Notes under the pieces: generated by a model
The model's database searches: none
What the model was told of the DNA's origin: nothing
What the model saw: the letters and a program-made list of their open reading frames with translations, nothing else
In this document: piece by piece, positions 57,547 to 64,000 of the stretch
Layout: each line of letters begins with the position of its first letter
Numbering within the stretch: the stretch's first letter is position 1
Origin: Ginsengibacter sp963792025
Lineage (GTDB): Bacteria; Bacteroidota; Bacteroidia; Chitinophagales; Chitinophagaceae
Length of the DNA: 64,000 nt
Assembly: GCA_963792025.1 (NCBI GenBank)
Contig: CAWBUS010000003.1
Location: 301,071-365,070 of the forward strand
Direction: 5' to 3'
Translations under genes and position numbers: made by a program

Positions 57547-57813
57547 TTAAAGCTTTTTTTCAATAATGTATTTTGCAACGTCCAACTCCATGGCCAGGTT
57601 GGCATACATTCGTTTAAGCCGAGAGTTTTCTTCTTCCAACTCTTTGATCCGCTTGAGTTCAGATGCTTCCATACCTCCATAACGCTGACGCCACTTATAT
57701 AAACTGGCTTTACTTACTCCGTGTTCACGGTTGATCTCTTCGGCACTTTTGCCGTTATCAAATTCTTTTAGAATGCCTGCAATCTGTGCAGGACTAAATG
57801 TGCTTTTTTTCAT
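57547..57813 (-). CDS. IS3 transposase OrfA (HTH_Tnp_1)
   Basis: 88 residues. Helix-turn-helix PAQIAGILKEFDNGKSAEEI and NREHGVSKASLYKWRQRYGG, then a leucine zipper (LKRIKELEEENSRLKRMYAN). It binds the IS termini. It ends with IIEKKL, where the heptamer A-AAA-AAG allows a -1 shift into orfB. Length and layout are standard for IS3. Confidence 0.92.
   Translation of the reverse strand: MKKSTFSPAQIAGILKEFDNGKSAEEINREHGVSKASLYKWRQRYGGMEASELKRIKELEEENSRLKRMYANLAMELDVAKYIIEKKL
57553..57560 (-). promoter_or_regulatory. Programmed -1 frameshift slippery site
   Basis: On the minus strand GAA AAA AAG contains the heptamer A-AAA-AAG, just before the orfA stop. orfB is in the -1 frame, as expected for IS3 elements. 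Confidence 0.8.
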
Positions 57814-58321
57814 CTTTTACAGTTTTAAAATTAAACATTTTGTCTATTTTTAAACTGTACTGTTTTTGGGGGAGCTTACCGAGATATAGACATTGTAATC
57901 CTTTGTCTGCGCATTATAATTTGCCAAATCGTTATTCAATTTATCGTAAAGTTTGATAAGGGCTTTTTCATTTGGAAAGTTTGCCAGTAGATAATTATTA
58001 ATTTTGAATTCGAAATATTCCAGGTCTAAATTGCTTTCATTTTTAGCTCTTTCAAACATTGATTGTTGTTCAAAATATTTTAAACTGTCAAACTTTGTTA
58101 AGGTGAAAGACTTTATTAAGCTATCTCGAATTGTCAAGTCTGAACTGGACGCATTCCAAGCCACTTTTACGGTTTGCTCTTTTTCTTTAAAAATGTCCCC
58201 TTTGCTTCTCTTGAGTAAATACATAAGTAAAAATGCGATTAGAGAAAACAAAGCAACAAATATGATTACATTCTTAAAAAATCGCATGTTCCTGAGAGGT
58301 TTAGAATATCAGCTTACGAGA

Positions 58322-58497
58322 AACGGCTTGCAGCAGGTGGGGAAATAGAACTCCGTCTGCCCGTACTGTTGCCAAATTTATGATAAAAAGCTCATTGTTT
58401 ATTCTATCGTTCAATAGAGTTTTTTCCGCCGGAACTACTGCTCAATAATGTTACAAAAGCTCACTGTTATTCCTTCAGCCCCACTTGCTGCAAACCG
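58322..58497. repeat. Long imperfect palindrome between single genes (J4)
   Basis: The arm AACGGCTTGCAGCAGGTGGG (from 58322) pairs with CCCCACTTGCTGCAAACCG (58479-58497), about 18 of 20 positions. The centre shares GTTCAATAGAG and TTTTCCGCC with J3. Outside the left arm, AGCTTACGAG is shared with J5. Confidence 0.75.
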
Positions 58498-58557
58498 ATC
58501 CTATGTTTACATTTTGATAAATTTATAGTGGAAGAAAGAATAAATATTTGAAAGAAC

Positions 58558-58628
58558 AAAGGGCGGAATAAGACCGGCAAACCGAATAGGCGTGGGAGCC
58601 TTTCTAACATGATAGTCACCGCCCCTTT
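58558..58628 (+). ncRNA. Candidate IS110 bridge RNA region
   Basis: In the noncoding left end of the IS110 element, AAAGGGCGG (58558-58566) pairs with CCGCCCCTTT (58619-58628) and encloses smaller stems (AGGCG-TGGG-AGCCT). IS110 elements encode a bridge RNA in a noncoding end that guides target and donor pairing. That this structure is that RNA is inference; its true limits may be wider. Confidence 0.45.
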
Positions 58629-59484
58629 TCTTACCCGATGCTGAACAGTTCACAATACTTTTTTAAAAGTTTGCATTAGGATAGATAGCACAGTGTAAGA
58701 TTGTTCTTCCATTGTTTTTTCCTTCTCTAAAAATACATTATTTCATCAAAAAAATTATTAAACATGAACAACGAAAAACTTTGCTGTGGTATCGATGTTT
58801 CACAAAACACCCTTGACGTTGCTTACCAAAACAACCTTGGAGAAATCTTCCATATTAAAGTAGGTAACAACAACAAAGGTTTTGAAACTATAATGGAACA
58901 TACCGGCCATGAATATCATTTTGTAATGGAGGCTACCGGCGTGTATTATGTTCGTCTTGCTTTCTTTTTTCATAGCAATAACTGCACAATAAGCGTGGTA
59001 AATGCATTAAAGATAAAACGCTATATACAGATGCAACTGGAGAAAAACAAGAGTGATAAAAAGGATGCTCAATGGATCTGCAGATATGCTATTGACCAAA
59101 AGCCTGAGTTCTGGGAAATGCCGGACAGCATGTACTTTGAGAGCAAACAGCTATACAATACCATTCGCCAGTATAGCGAAGAGATCAAGCGTTTCAATAA
59201 CCAGTTACATAGCTTGCGCATCTTACCAGTTCAAAATAAAGAAACTATAAAATCATTGGAGAAAATGAAGCTTCAGTTTGAAAAAGAAATAAAGATTTTA
59301 GAATTGAAGTTAGAAGCATTGCTGATAAAATGGAAGCCTGACCAGGTAAAAAATATCGGCAGCATAAAAGCGATAGGCAGACGAGCAACTGCCATGCTGA
59401 TCATCTACACCCAAGGCTTTAAATATACCGAAAATCACCGGCAGCTGATCAGTTTTGCAGGCCTTAGTCCAAAAGAATATGGCA

Positions 59485-59492
59485 GCGGAACC
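59485..59492. repeat. 8-bp target-site duplication, left copy
   Basis: GCGGAACC, identical to 61835-61842. Eight bases is the standard duplication for IS66. Confidence 0.92.
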
Positions 59493-59564
59493 GTTTCCCA
59501 CCGTCTAAGTACCTAATGGCATAGAATATAATGAATGATAGATTTGCAAGCTAATTAAAATTTC

Positions 59565-59863
59565 ATGCGCAATCAACCCGAAGTACGAGAGCAAATGTTT
59601 AATCTCATAGAGCAATGGCAACAAAGCAGCCTTACACAAAACGCATTTTGTAACAGCAATCTATCAAGTATCATGTATTTCATTATTGGTATAAACGCTA
59701 TCGTGAACAGCAGGTGGTTACTAACGATGATTCATCATTTGTAAAGTTGCAGATTGCAAAATCGATTACGGATGGTTCGGTAGAAATAATTTATCCTGGT
59801 GGTATTCGATTAATTTTTCATGAGCCGGTAAGCAGTAATTATTTAAAAGTGCTGATCAGTTAA
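59565..59863 (+). pseudogene. IS66 TnpA, one frameshift
   Basis: Frame 1 begins RNQPEVREQMFNLIEQWQQS and SLTQNAFC. After a one-base shift near 59660 the second frame continues IKYHVFHYWYKRYREQQVV and IAKSITDGSVEIIYPGG, then LKVLIS with a stop 2 bp before tnpB. Restored length is about 98 residues. It is a small HTH protein needed for IS66 transposition, not itself the DDE enzyme. Confidence 0.75.
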
Positions 59864-59865
59864 GC

Positions 59866-60231
59866 ATGCTTCATTTATCTGCATCATGTAAATATTATTT
59901 GCATCGCAGGCCTACCGATATGGGCAAGGGCTTTGATAGTTTATGCGGCATCGTTAGTTCAGGGTTGCAAATGAATGTGCTCAGCGGATCGGTGTTCATC
60001 TTCATTAATAAAAAACAGACCCAGGTAAAACTGTTGTTGTGGGAAGGAGATGGCCTGGCGGTGTATTATAAAAGATTGGAAAAGGGAACTTATGAAGTGC
60101 CTTTGATTAATAATGATGATAACGATTTATCTATCAGCCATGAAGCCCTACAACATATTTTACAGGGGGTCTCTTTGAGGAGCGTGCGGAAGCGAAAAAG
60201 ATATCAACAAACGGCTGAAAGCTGTGGATAA
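59866..60231 (+). CDS. tnpB: IS66 TnpB (Orf2-like)
   Basis: 121 residues covering the complete TnpB domain: YYLHRRPTDMGKGFDSLCGI, VFIFINKKQTQVKLLLWEGD and LAVYYKRLEKGTYEVP. It is an accessory protein of IS66 transposition, of unknown biochemistry. It starts 2 bp after the tnpA stop. The reading frame is intact, unlike its neighbours. Confidence 0.9.
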   Translation: MLHLSASCKYYLHRRPTDMGKGFDSLCGIVSSGLQMNVLSGSVFIFINKKQTQVKLLLWEGDGLAVYYKRLEKGTYEVPLINNDDNDLSISHEALQHILQGVSLRSVRKRKRYQQTAESCG

Positions 60232-60314
60232 TACAACGGCTGAAAGCATTGATAACACTGCATTATAGTATTTTTGTCCTGTGATAGAAACAGCCATTGA
60301 TTATAAAAATTTAT

Positions 60315-61829
60315 ATGAAAATTAGTAGCGCAAAATGCCACTTTGCAAAAGAACTGGCTAACCTCAAGCGCTTAATCTTTGGCAGTAAAAATGAGCGCTT
60401 CATTCCTGTGGACAGTTCTCCTTCCCTAAATTAGTCTTGATATGAAATCGATGCAGTTGGTGCAGGTACTGTTACCAAAACACAGAAGATCGAATACGTT
60501 CGCAACACAACCCAGGTTACCAAAAGAGCATCCTCGGGCGTACCAAGCTTCTGAGCATTTAGAGCGCAGGGAAATTATTATTGAACCCGCAGAAGTTACA
60601 CAAGGCTGTAAAAAGATCGGTGAAGAAATAACTGAAGAATTAGAATATGAGCCGGGCAAATTATTTGTAAACCGTTATGTGCGTCCTAAATATGTTATGG
60701 CAGACAAGAAGGGGATTATCATTGCACCCATGATGGAGCGCCCTCTACCCAAGGCTATTGTTGGTCCCGGCTTACTGGCGAAGATTATCATTGATAAGTA
60801 TGTAGATCACTTACCGCTGTACCGGCAGATGGGGAGTGTTTTAAAAGAGAAGGTATCAACATCCCTTACAGCACTATCGGTGACTGGGTAAAGAACGGAT
60901 TTACCCTGATAGATCCATTGTATGAATCGCTTAAAAAATTAATTGTACAAAGCAATTATCTGCATGCCGATGAAAGCCCCATAAAAGTTTTGGATAAAGA
61001 TAGAAAAAAGGCACTACCCATCGTGGCTATTACTGGGTATATCACAACAGCATGGATTGGCCTGGTATGGTTCAATTACCAGGAAGGCCGGGGAAGAGAA
61101 GGCCCTGTGGAAGTGCTGAAAGATTTTAAAGGGTATCTGCAAACCGATGGATATGCGGTGTATGATTTTTTTAAAGAAGACAAAGACATCACCGTTTTGC
61201 ATTGCATGGCCCATGCACGCCGGATGTTTTTTGAAGCAAAAGACAACGATAAAGCCGTTGCTGAATATGCATTGGAGCAAATAGGCCTGCTTTATAATAT
61301 AGAACGCAAGGCTAAAGAACAGCAACCCGATGCGGAGCAAATCCTGCAACTGCGCCAAACAGAAGCAGTACCTGTATTAGAGTCATTAGGCAAGTGGATG
61401 AAAGAAACCTACCTGAAAGTACTGCCTAAAAGCGCCATCGGCAAAGCTTTAGGTTATAGCATCTCCAGATGGGCGGATCTCATGCTCTATGCAACTAATG
61501 GCAATCTGAACATAGATAACAACCCTGTAAAAAACTTCATAAGGCCCCTGGCTATTGGGAGAAAAAATTATTTGTTTGCCGGCAGTCACGAAGCAGCCAA
61601 ACGCAGTGCCATACTTTACTCCTTGATGGGAACCTGCAAACTGCATAGTATTAATCCCTTTAGATGGCTCAGAGACGTTTTGCAACGCATCGCCATCCAT
61701 CCAATTAAGAAAAATAGAAGATTTACTGCCGCACAACTGGAAACCTATTCACCAACGGCTAAACGCAAATCCGATAGCTATCGGATTAAATTACTATACT
61801 ATTGCTTTTGGGTGTACTTCAGATGTTAG
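60315..61829 (+). pseudogene. IS66 TnpC transposase, several frameshifts
   Basis: Readable in order: KELANLKRLIFGSKNERF; VTKTQKIEYVRNTTQVTKRA; AYQASEHLERREIIIEPAEV; VRPKYVMADKKGIIIAPMME; and then, after a shift near 60845, the catalytic part GINIPYSTIGDWVKNGFTLI, NYLHADESPIKVLD, GYLQTDGYAVYDFF, NLNIDNNPVKNFIRPLAIGR and KNYLFAGSHEAAKRSAILYS. The DDE Asp and Glu positions remain. Breaks lie near 60430, 60530 and 60845. Full length is about 500 residues. Confidence 0.85.
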
Positions 61830-61834
61830 GATAC

Positions 61835-61842
61835 GCGGAACC
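61835..61842. repeat. 8-bp target-site duplication, right copy
   Basis: GCGGAACC. Removing 59493-61842 restores the IS110 reading frame. Confidence 0.92.
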
Positions 61843-62145
61843 AGCATTAAAGGAAGACCTAAAATATCACGCAAAGGAGGTAAGCCAATAAGAGATGTTT
61901 TGTACATGTGTGCCATGAGTGCTATTAAAACAAATACCGCTTGTAAAGCCTTGTATCAAAGATTGAGAGACAATGGCAAGTCCGGAAAGCTGGCATTAAT
62001 AGCTGTGTGCAATAAGTTACTTAAGCAGGTATTTGCGGCTGTAAAAAACAATACTTTGTACCAGCCAAATTATCGTTCAGCAAGGCCATAAAAAACATTA
62101 AAAATTATTTGTTTTTTTACACAGTTCATGTAAGCTGCTGTACTT

Positions 62146-62613
62146 CTATAGTGGGTCGTCATTCTTTTTATATGAGTTTAATTGATTCCAAATTTCATAG
62201 GTCATCTCAAATTTAGTTTCTTTTGTTCCGTGTAAGCCAGCTTCTGTCCAACCTGCTTTTCTATAAAATTTTTCTGCTCTTGTATTAAATGCAGTTCCTA
62301 ACCAAACTGTATTTTTTGTCTGTGTAAAATACCAGTCCAACATTATTTTATGAAGTTGTTGTCCAATACCTTTTCTTTCAAATTCAGGGTCTAAAAACAA
62401 TGCCCAAATATTGTTGTCTTTCATGTCAGCAATTGCAAAACCAACAATTCTATTGTCAATTTCACAAACTCAACCTTTTCCTCTTACAGTTATAAATTCC
62501 ACACAATCTTCATCTGTTACCAAATTAGGGTCAGACAAAGTGTTTTCTTTTATTGAATTTCTAACAATTTGTATTTGCTTTATGTCGTCGATTTTTGCCT
62601 CTCTAAAAATCAT
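62146..62613 (-). pseudogene. GNAT acetyltransferase with one in-frame stop
   Basis: The frame is continuous from the ATG at 62613 (IFREAKIDDIKQIQIVRNSI, CVEFITVRGKG) except for a TGA at 62470-62472 where Trp is expected, then VCEIDNRIVGFAIADMKDNN. The acetyl-CoA loop is FERKGIGQQLHKIMLDWYF, and the end GTAFNTRAEKFYRKAGWTEA is typical. Full length is about 155 residues; a downstream Met at 62424 gives a 92-residue piece. Its stop coincides with the IS110 junction. Fourth gene of the minus-strand series, with J4 beyond the IS110 on its 3' side and J5 on its 5' side. Confidence 0.8.
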
Positions 62614-62678
62614 TTGTTTAGATAATTATTATTTCGAAATGTGGTCGGTCTGTATAGCAGCTTACGAGCGTCCGCAGC

Positions 62679-62840
62679 TTTGCGCAGGCGGATAATAGAT
62701 GCTCAGTTCTGCCCATAACTGTTGCCAAATTTATAAATAGTTGTTCATTGTTATTACAATTGTTCAGCAGCGTACGGTCAGCCCAAACTGAAGCTGAAAT
62801 TGACTACTGCTCATTGTTCAGGTCGTCCCGATTGCGCAAA
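62679..62840. repeat. Long imperfect palindrome (J5)
   Basis: TTTGCGCAGGCGGA (62679-62692) faces TCCCGATTGCGCAAA (62826-62840), about 12 matches. It shares AGCTTACGAG outside the left arm with J4 and the GAATGTTC end with J3. The second IS91-type element begins at 62852. Confidence 0.6.
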
Positions 62841-62924
62841 AATGAATGTTCAAGCAACACTTTCGGTGAGTCCTCCATTATATCAGTTATACCACCTTCG
62901 CCTTTCATCAAAAATATAATTCAA

Positions 62925-63827
62925 ATGAAAGGCAATGAAATTTCAGTAAAAGAGCTAAGCTCTGATGCAGTGGAGTGGTTGAAAAACCTCCACCAAACAA
63001 TGGTAGTAAAAGATTATGGCAAAGGCAGCGTACGTAATTACTGCCAGGAAATGAGACTGCTCTTTAAGTACTTCAACCATAAAGCGGTTGCAGATATCCG
63101 CCAGGCTGATATTGAGCAATACATGCAATACATAAAAGAAGTGCATAAGGTAGGCCGGGCCAAGTGCCGCAGTGTAGCACAGGCCTGCAGCTTTTTCTTT
63201 AAGCGCATACTGCCTGCCCCTTACATTGTTCCGTCTAATCTCTATCCCAAAAAACAATTTATCCTGCTGAATATTATGACGGAGGAAGAGGTGGTACAAC
63301 TCTTTGCAGCGCCACTAACGCTCAAAGAATATTGTGTAATCGGGTTACTGTATGGATGCGGCCTGCGGATAGGCGAAGTAGGCCAGTTGCGCCTGAAGGA
63401 TATTGAAAGCCACAACAAACGGCTAAAGGTTTACCAGGGCAAGGGCGCTAAAGACAGATATACATTGCTGCCCGAAAAACTATTGCAACAACTGCGACAG
63501 TTTTATGTGCAGGATGGCCGGCCCAAAGAATATTTATTTACCAGCAAACAAACCAAAAGAGCCATGCATGTACGCAGTATGCAGGTGGTGGTAAACAGCG
63601 CTATGGACAAAGCAGGATTTAAAGAAAAGCCGTTCACCGCCCATACGCTGCGGCACAGCTTTGCTACGCACATGCTTAACCAGGGTAACAATATTCATGT
63701 AATAAAAACTTTACTGGGCCATGCTAAATTAGAGACTACCATGGTGTACTTGCATTTGCAAAAGCATACGCAACTAGGTATCGTATCGCCTTTAGATGTA
63801 ACGGTATATGGAGCAGCCGCTAAATGA
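62925..63827 (+). CDS. Tyrosine recombinase of IS91-type copy 2
   Basis: 300 residues. The frame is open upstream to 62748, but the start by identity with copy 1 is the ATG at 62925; the extra N-terminus would be read from palindrome J5. It differs from copy 1 at a few residues, such as Leu for Pro in QFILLNIM and Val for Met in SMQVVVN. All catalytic residues (R148, K173, H240, R243, H266, Y275) are kept. It overlaps the transposase start by 20 bp. Confidence 0.92.
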   Translation: MKGNEISVKELSSDAVEWLKNLHQTMVVKDYGKGSVRNYCQEMRLLFKYFNHKAVADIRQADIEQYMQYIKEVHKVGRAKCRSVAQACSFFFKRILPAPYIVPSNLYPKKQFILLNIMTEEEVVQLFAAPLTLKEYCVIGLLYGCGLRIGEVGQLRLKDIESHNKRLKVYQGKGAKDRYTLLPEKLLQQLRQFYVQDGRPKEYLFTSKQTKRAMHVRSMQVVVNSAMDKAGFKEKPFTAHTLRHSFATHMLNQGNNIHVIKTLLGHAKLETTMVYLHLQKHTQLGIVSPLDVTVYGAAAK

Positions 63828-64000
63828 ACGGCGGCAACTGTTGCAATCAAAAATCTTTGCTCACCCTTCTGTTGCCGGTTTTAATCCTTACAGCCAGGCC
63901 GTACTAAGCCGGTTGAGCCGTTGCCATACAGCAGCCATAGGTGTGCACCATTACCGGTGCAACAATGAAAGATGCAAACATATGCATTACCAGTACCATA
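63808..64000 (+). CDS. IS91 family transposase, copy 2 (5' part only)
   Basis: The first 64 codons, nearly identical to 54902 onward: EQPLNERRQLLQSKIFAHPS, then the start of the zinc-binding cluster (RCNNERCKHMHYQY), with Ala for Thr and Arg for Gly changes. The gene runs out of the window. Confidence 0.88.
   Translation, partial: MEQPLNERRQLLQSKIFAHPSVAGFNPYSQAVLSRLSRCHTAAIGVHHYRCNNERCKHMHYQYH

Larger units (their letters stand above)
56622..57861 (-). mobile_element. IS3 family insertion sequence
   Basis: About 1240 bp, a usual IS3 size. Terminal inverted repeats: AGTACGGTTTAAAAGTAGA at 56622-56640, and on the minus strand AGTACAGTTTAAAAATAGA at 57861-57843, two mismatches. It carries orfA and orfB on the minus strand with a slippery heptamer between. 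It is inserted in the LemA-like gene. A clear short target duplication cannot be fixed because both flanks are T-runs. Confidence 0.88.
56455..58287 (-). pseudogene. LemA-like membrane protein gene interrupted by an IS3 element
   Basis: The N-terminal part (58287 down to about 57862) encodes a membrane helix (NVIIFVALFSLIAFLLMYLL) and helices ending LNNDLANYNAQTKDYNVYIS. The frame then runs into the IS3 end and stops within it. Beyond the IS, 56621-56455 continues REAFISTFPNFIVAKRLHYR, KAKYFSIKYGGTNEDP and LPKWAKGVDTN with a stop at 56455. The YN..T.DYN..I..FP..I.A pattern is LemA-like. Rejoined, the protein is about 195 residues. It is the third single-gene unit of the minus-strand series, between J3 (3' side) and J4 (5' side). 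Confidence 0.75.
58288..58763. other. Gene-free region: palindrome J4 and the IS110 left end
   Basis: 476 bp. J4 occupies 58322-58497 and a structured RNA candidate occupies 58558-58628. No coding frame. Confidence 0.5.
59493..61834 (+). mobile_element. IS66 family insertion sequence inside IS110
   Basis: 2342 bp bounded by GCGGAACC duplications. Terminal inverted repeats are imperfect: GTTTCCCACCGTCTAAGTAC at the left and, on the minus strand, GTATCCTAACATCTGAAGTA at the right. It carries tnpA, tnpB and tnpC. tnpA and tnpC have frameshifts, so this copy is probably immobile unless those are sequence errors. Confidence 0.9.
58764..62091 (+). pseudogene. IS110 family transposase interrupted by an IS66 element
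   Basis: The 5' part (58764-59492, 243 codons) has the DEDD/RuvC-like N-terminal domain: CCGIDVSQNTLDVAYQ, FVMEATGVYYVRLA, KSDKKDAQWICRYA and coiled coil. It ends SFAGLSPKEYGSGT. The 3' part (61843-62091) resumes in frame with SIKGRPKISRKGGKPIRDVL, YMCAMSAIKTNTACKALYQR and LALIAVCNKLLKQVFAAVKN. Rejoined at the 8-bp duplication it makes a complete protein of about 325 residues. The serine in MCAMSA is probably the recombination nucleophile. Apart from the IS66 insertion it is intact. Confidence 0.93.
62852..64000 (+). mobile_element. IS91-type element with tyrosine recombinase, copy 2 (cut by the window end)
   Basis: Nearly identical to 53946 onward. The distance from the left end to the recombinase start is the same (73 bp), and the preceding bases are again GAATGTTC. 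Substitutions are few. It continues past 64000. Confidence 0.85.

Noticed and set aside
1..64000. tRNA, rRNA or tmRNA genes
   Set aside because: No cloverleaf, CCA-type or conserved rRNA segment was recognised by eye; a covariance search was not possible.

Overview
The window looks like Bacteroidota chromosome, most likely Chitinophagaceae or a close relative. The reasons are lipoproteins and outer-membrane proteins of Bacteroidota type (a CarboxypepD_reg plus beta-barrel protein, a gliding-motility/T9SS C-terminal domain, DUF1080, a LytS/LytTR pair), few Shine-Dalgarno sequences, TAnnTTTG-like promoter words and a GOB-like metallo-beta-lactamase. The genus assignment is inference. I see no rRNA, tRNA or CRISPR array.

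Left part (1-29 kb): mostly intact metabolic genes. A minus-strand pair encodes a DapA/NanA-family aldolase and an SSS symporter. A plus-strand run (12.4-19.4 kb) encodes a dehydrogenase, a sialidase, a GH20 hexosaminidase, a double-SGNH esterase and a DUF1080 protein. Together they suggest trimming of sialylated, N-acetylhexosamine-containing glycans and intracellular use of sialic acid, without SusC/SusD in view. Around them lie an ECF sigma factor with a membrane partner, an OmpA-like lipoprotein, a YVTN propeller, a Bcr/CflA efflux pump, KatG and small housekeeping or detoxification genes (two VOC proteins, SRPBCC, DHFR-like, MmcQ, LCM methyltransferase).

Middle (29-51 kb): a run of single-base frameshifts hits a TonB-domain protein, a PQQ-type sugar dehydrogenase, the LytTR regulator of an intact LytS kinase and an outer-membrane receptor. 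After a 42-bp minisatellite and two copies of a MITE, the sequence becomes AT-rich accessory DNA with an intact AbiV gene, a decayed AbiH gene, a decayed Eco57I-type methylase, several broken small secreted proteins, a pair of foldback repeats, a truncated T9SS cargo domain and a RAYT transposase bracketed by REP-like hairpins.

Right part (51-64 kb): the most unusual segment. Four single-gene units all read on the minus strand (serine hydrolase, SMP-30-like propeller, LemA-like protein, GNAT acetyltransferase). They are separated by long imperfect palindromes of about 160-195 bp that share internal words, an integron-cassette-like layout with no IntI in view. Two IS91-type elements, each carrying its own tyrosine recombinase, are inserted at the same relative point, directly after GTTC at the outer end of a palindrome. 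An IS3 element interrupts the LemA-like gene. An IS110 element with a candidate bridge-RNA hairpin is itself interrupted by an IS66 element with a perfect 8-bp target duplication.

Reading caution: frameshifts are numerous from 29 kb rightwards. Some are homopolymer length changes that could be sequencing errors. Others, in the defence and methylase genes, are too many per gene to be anything but decay.
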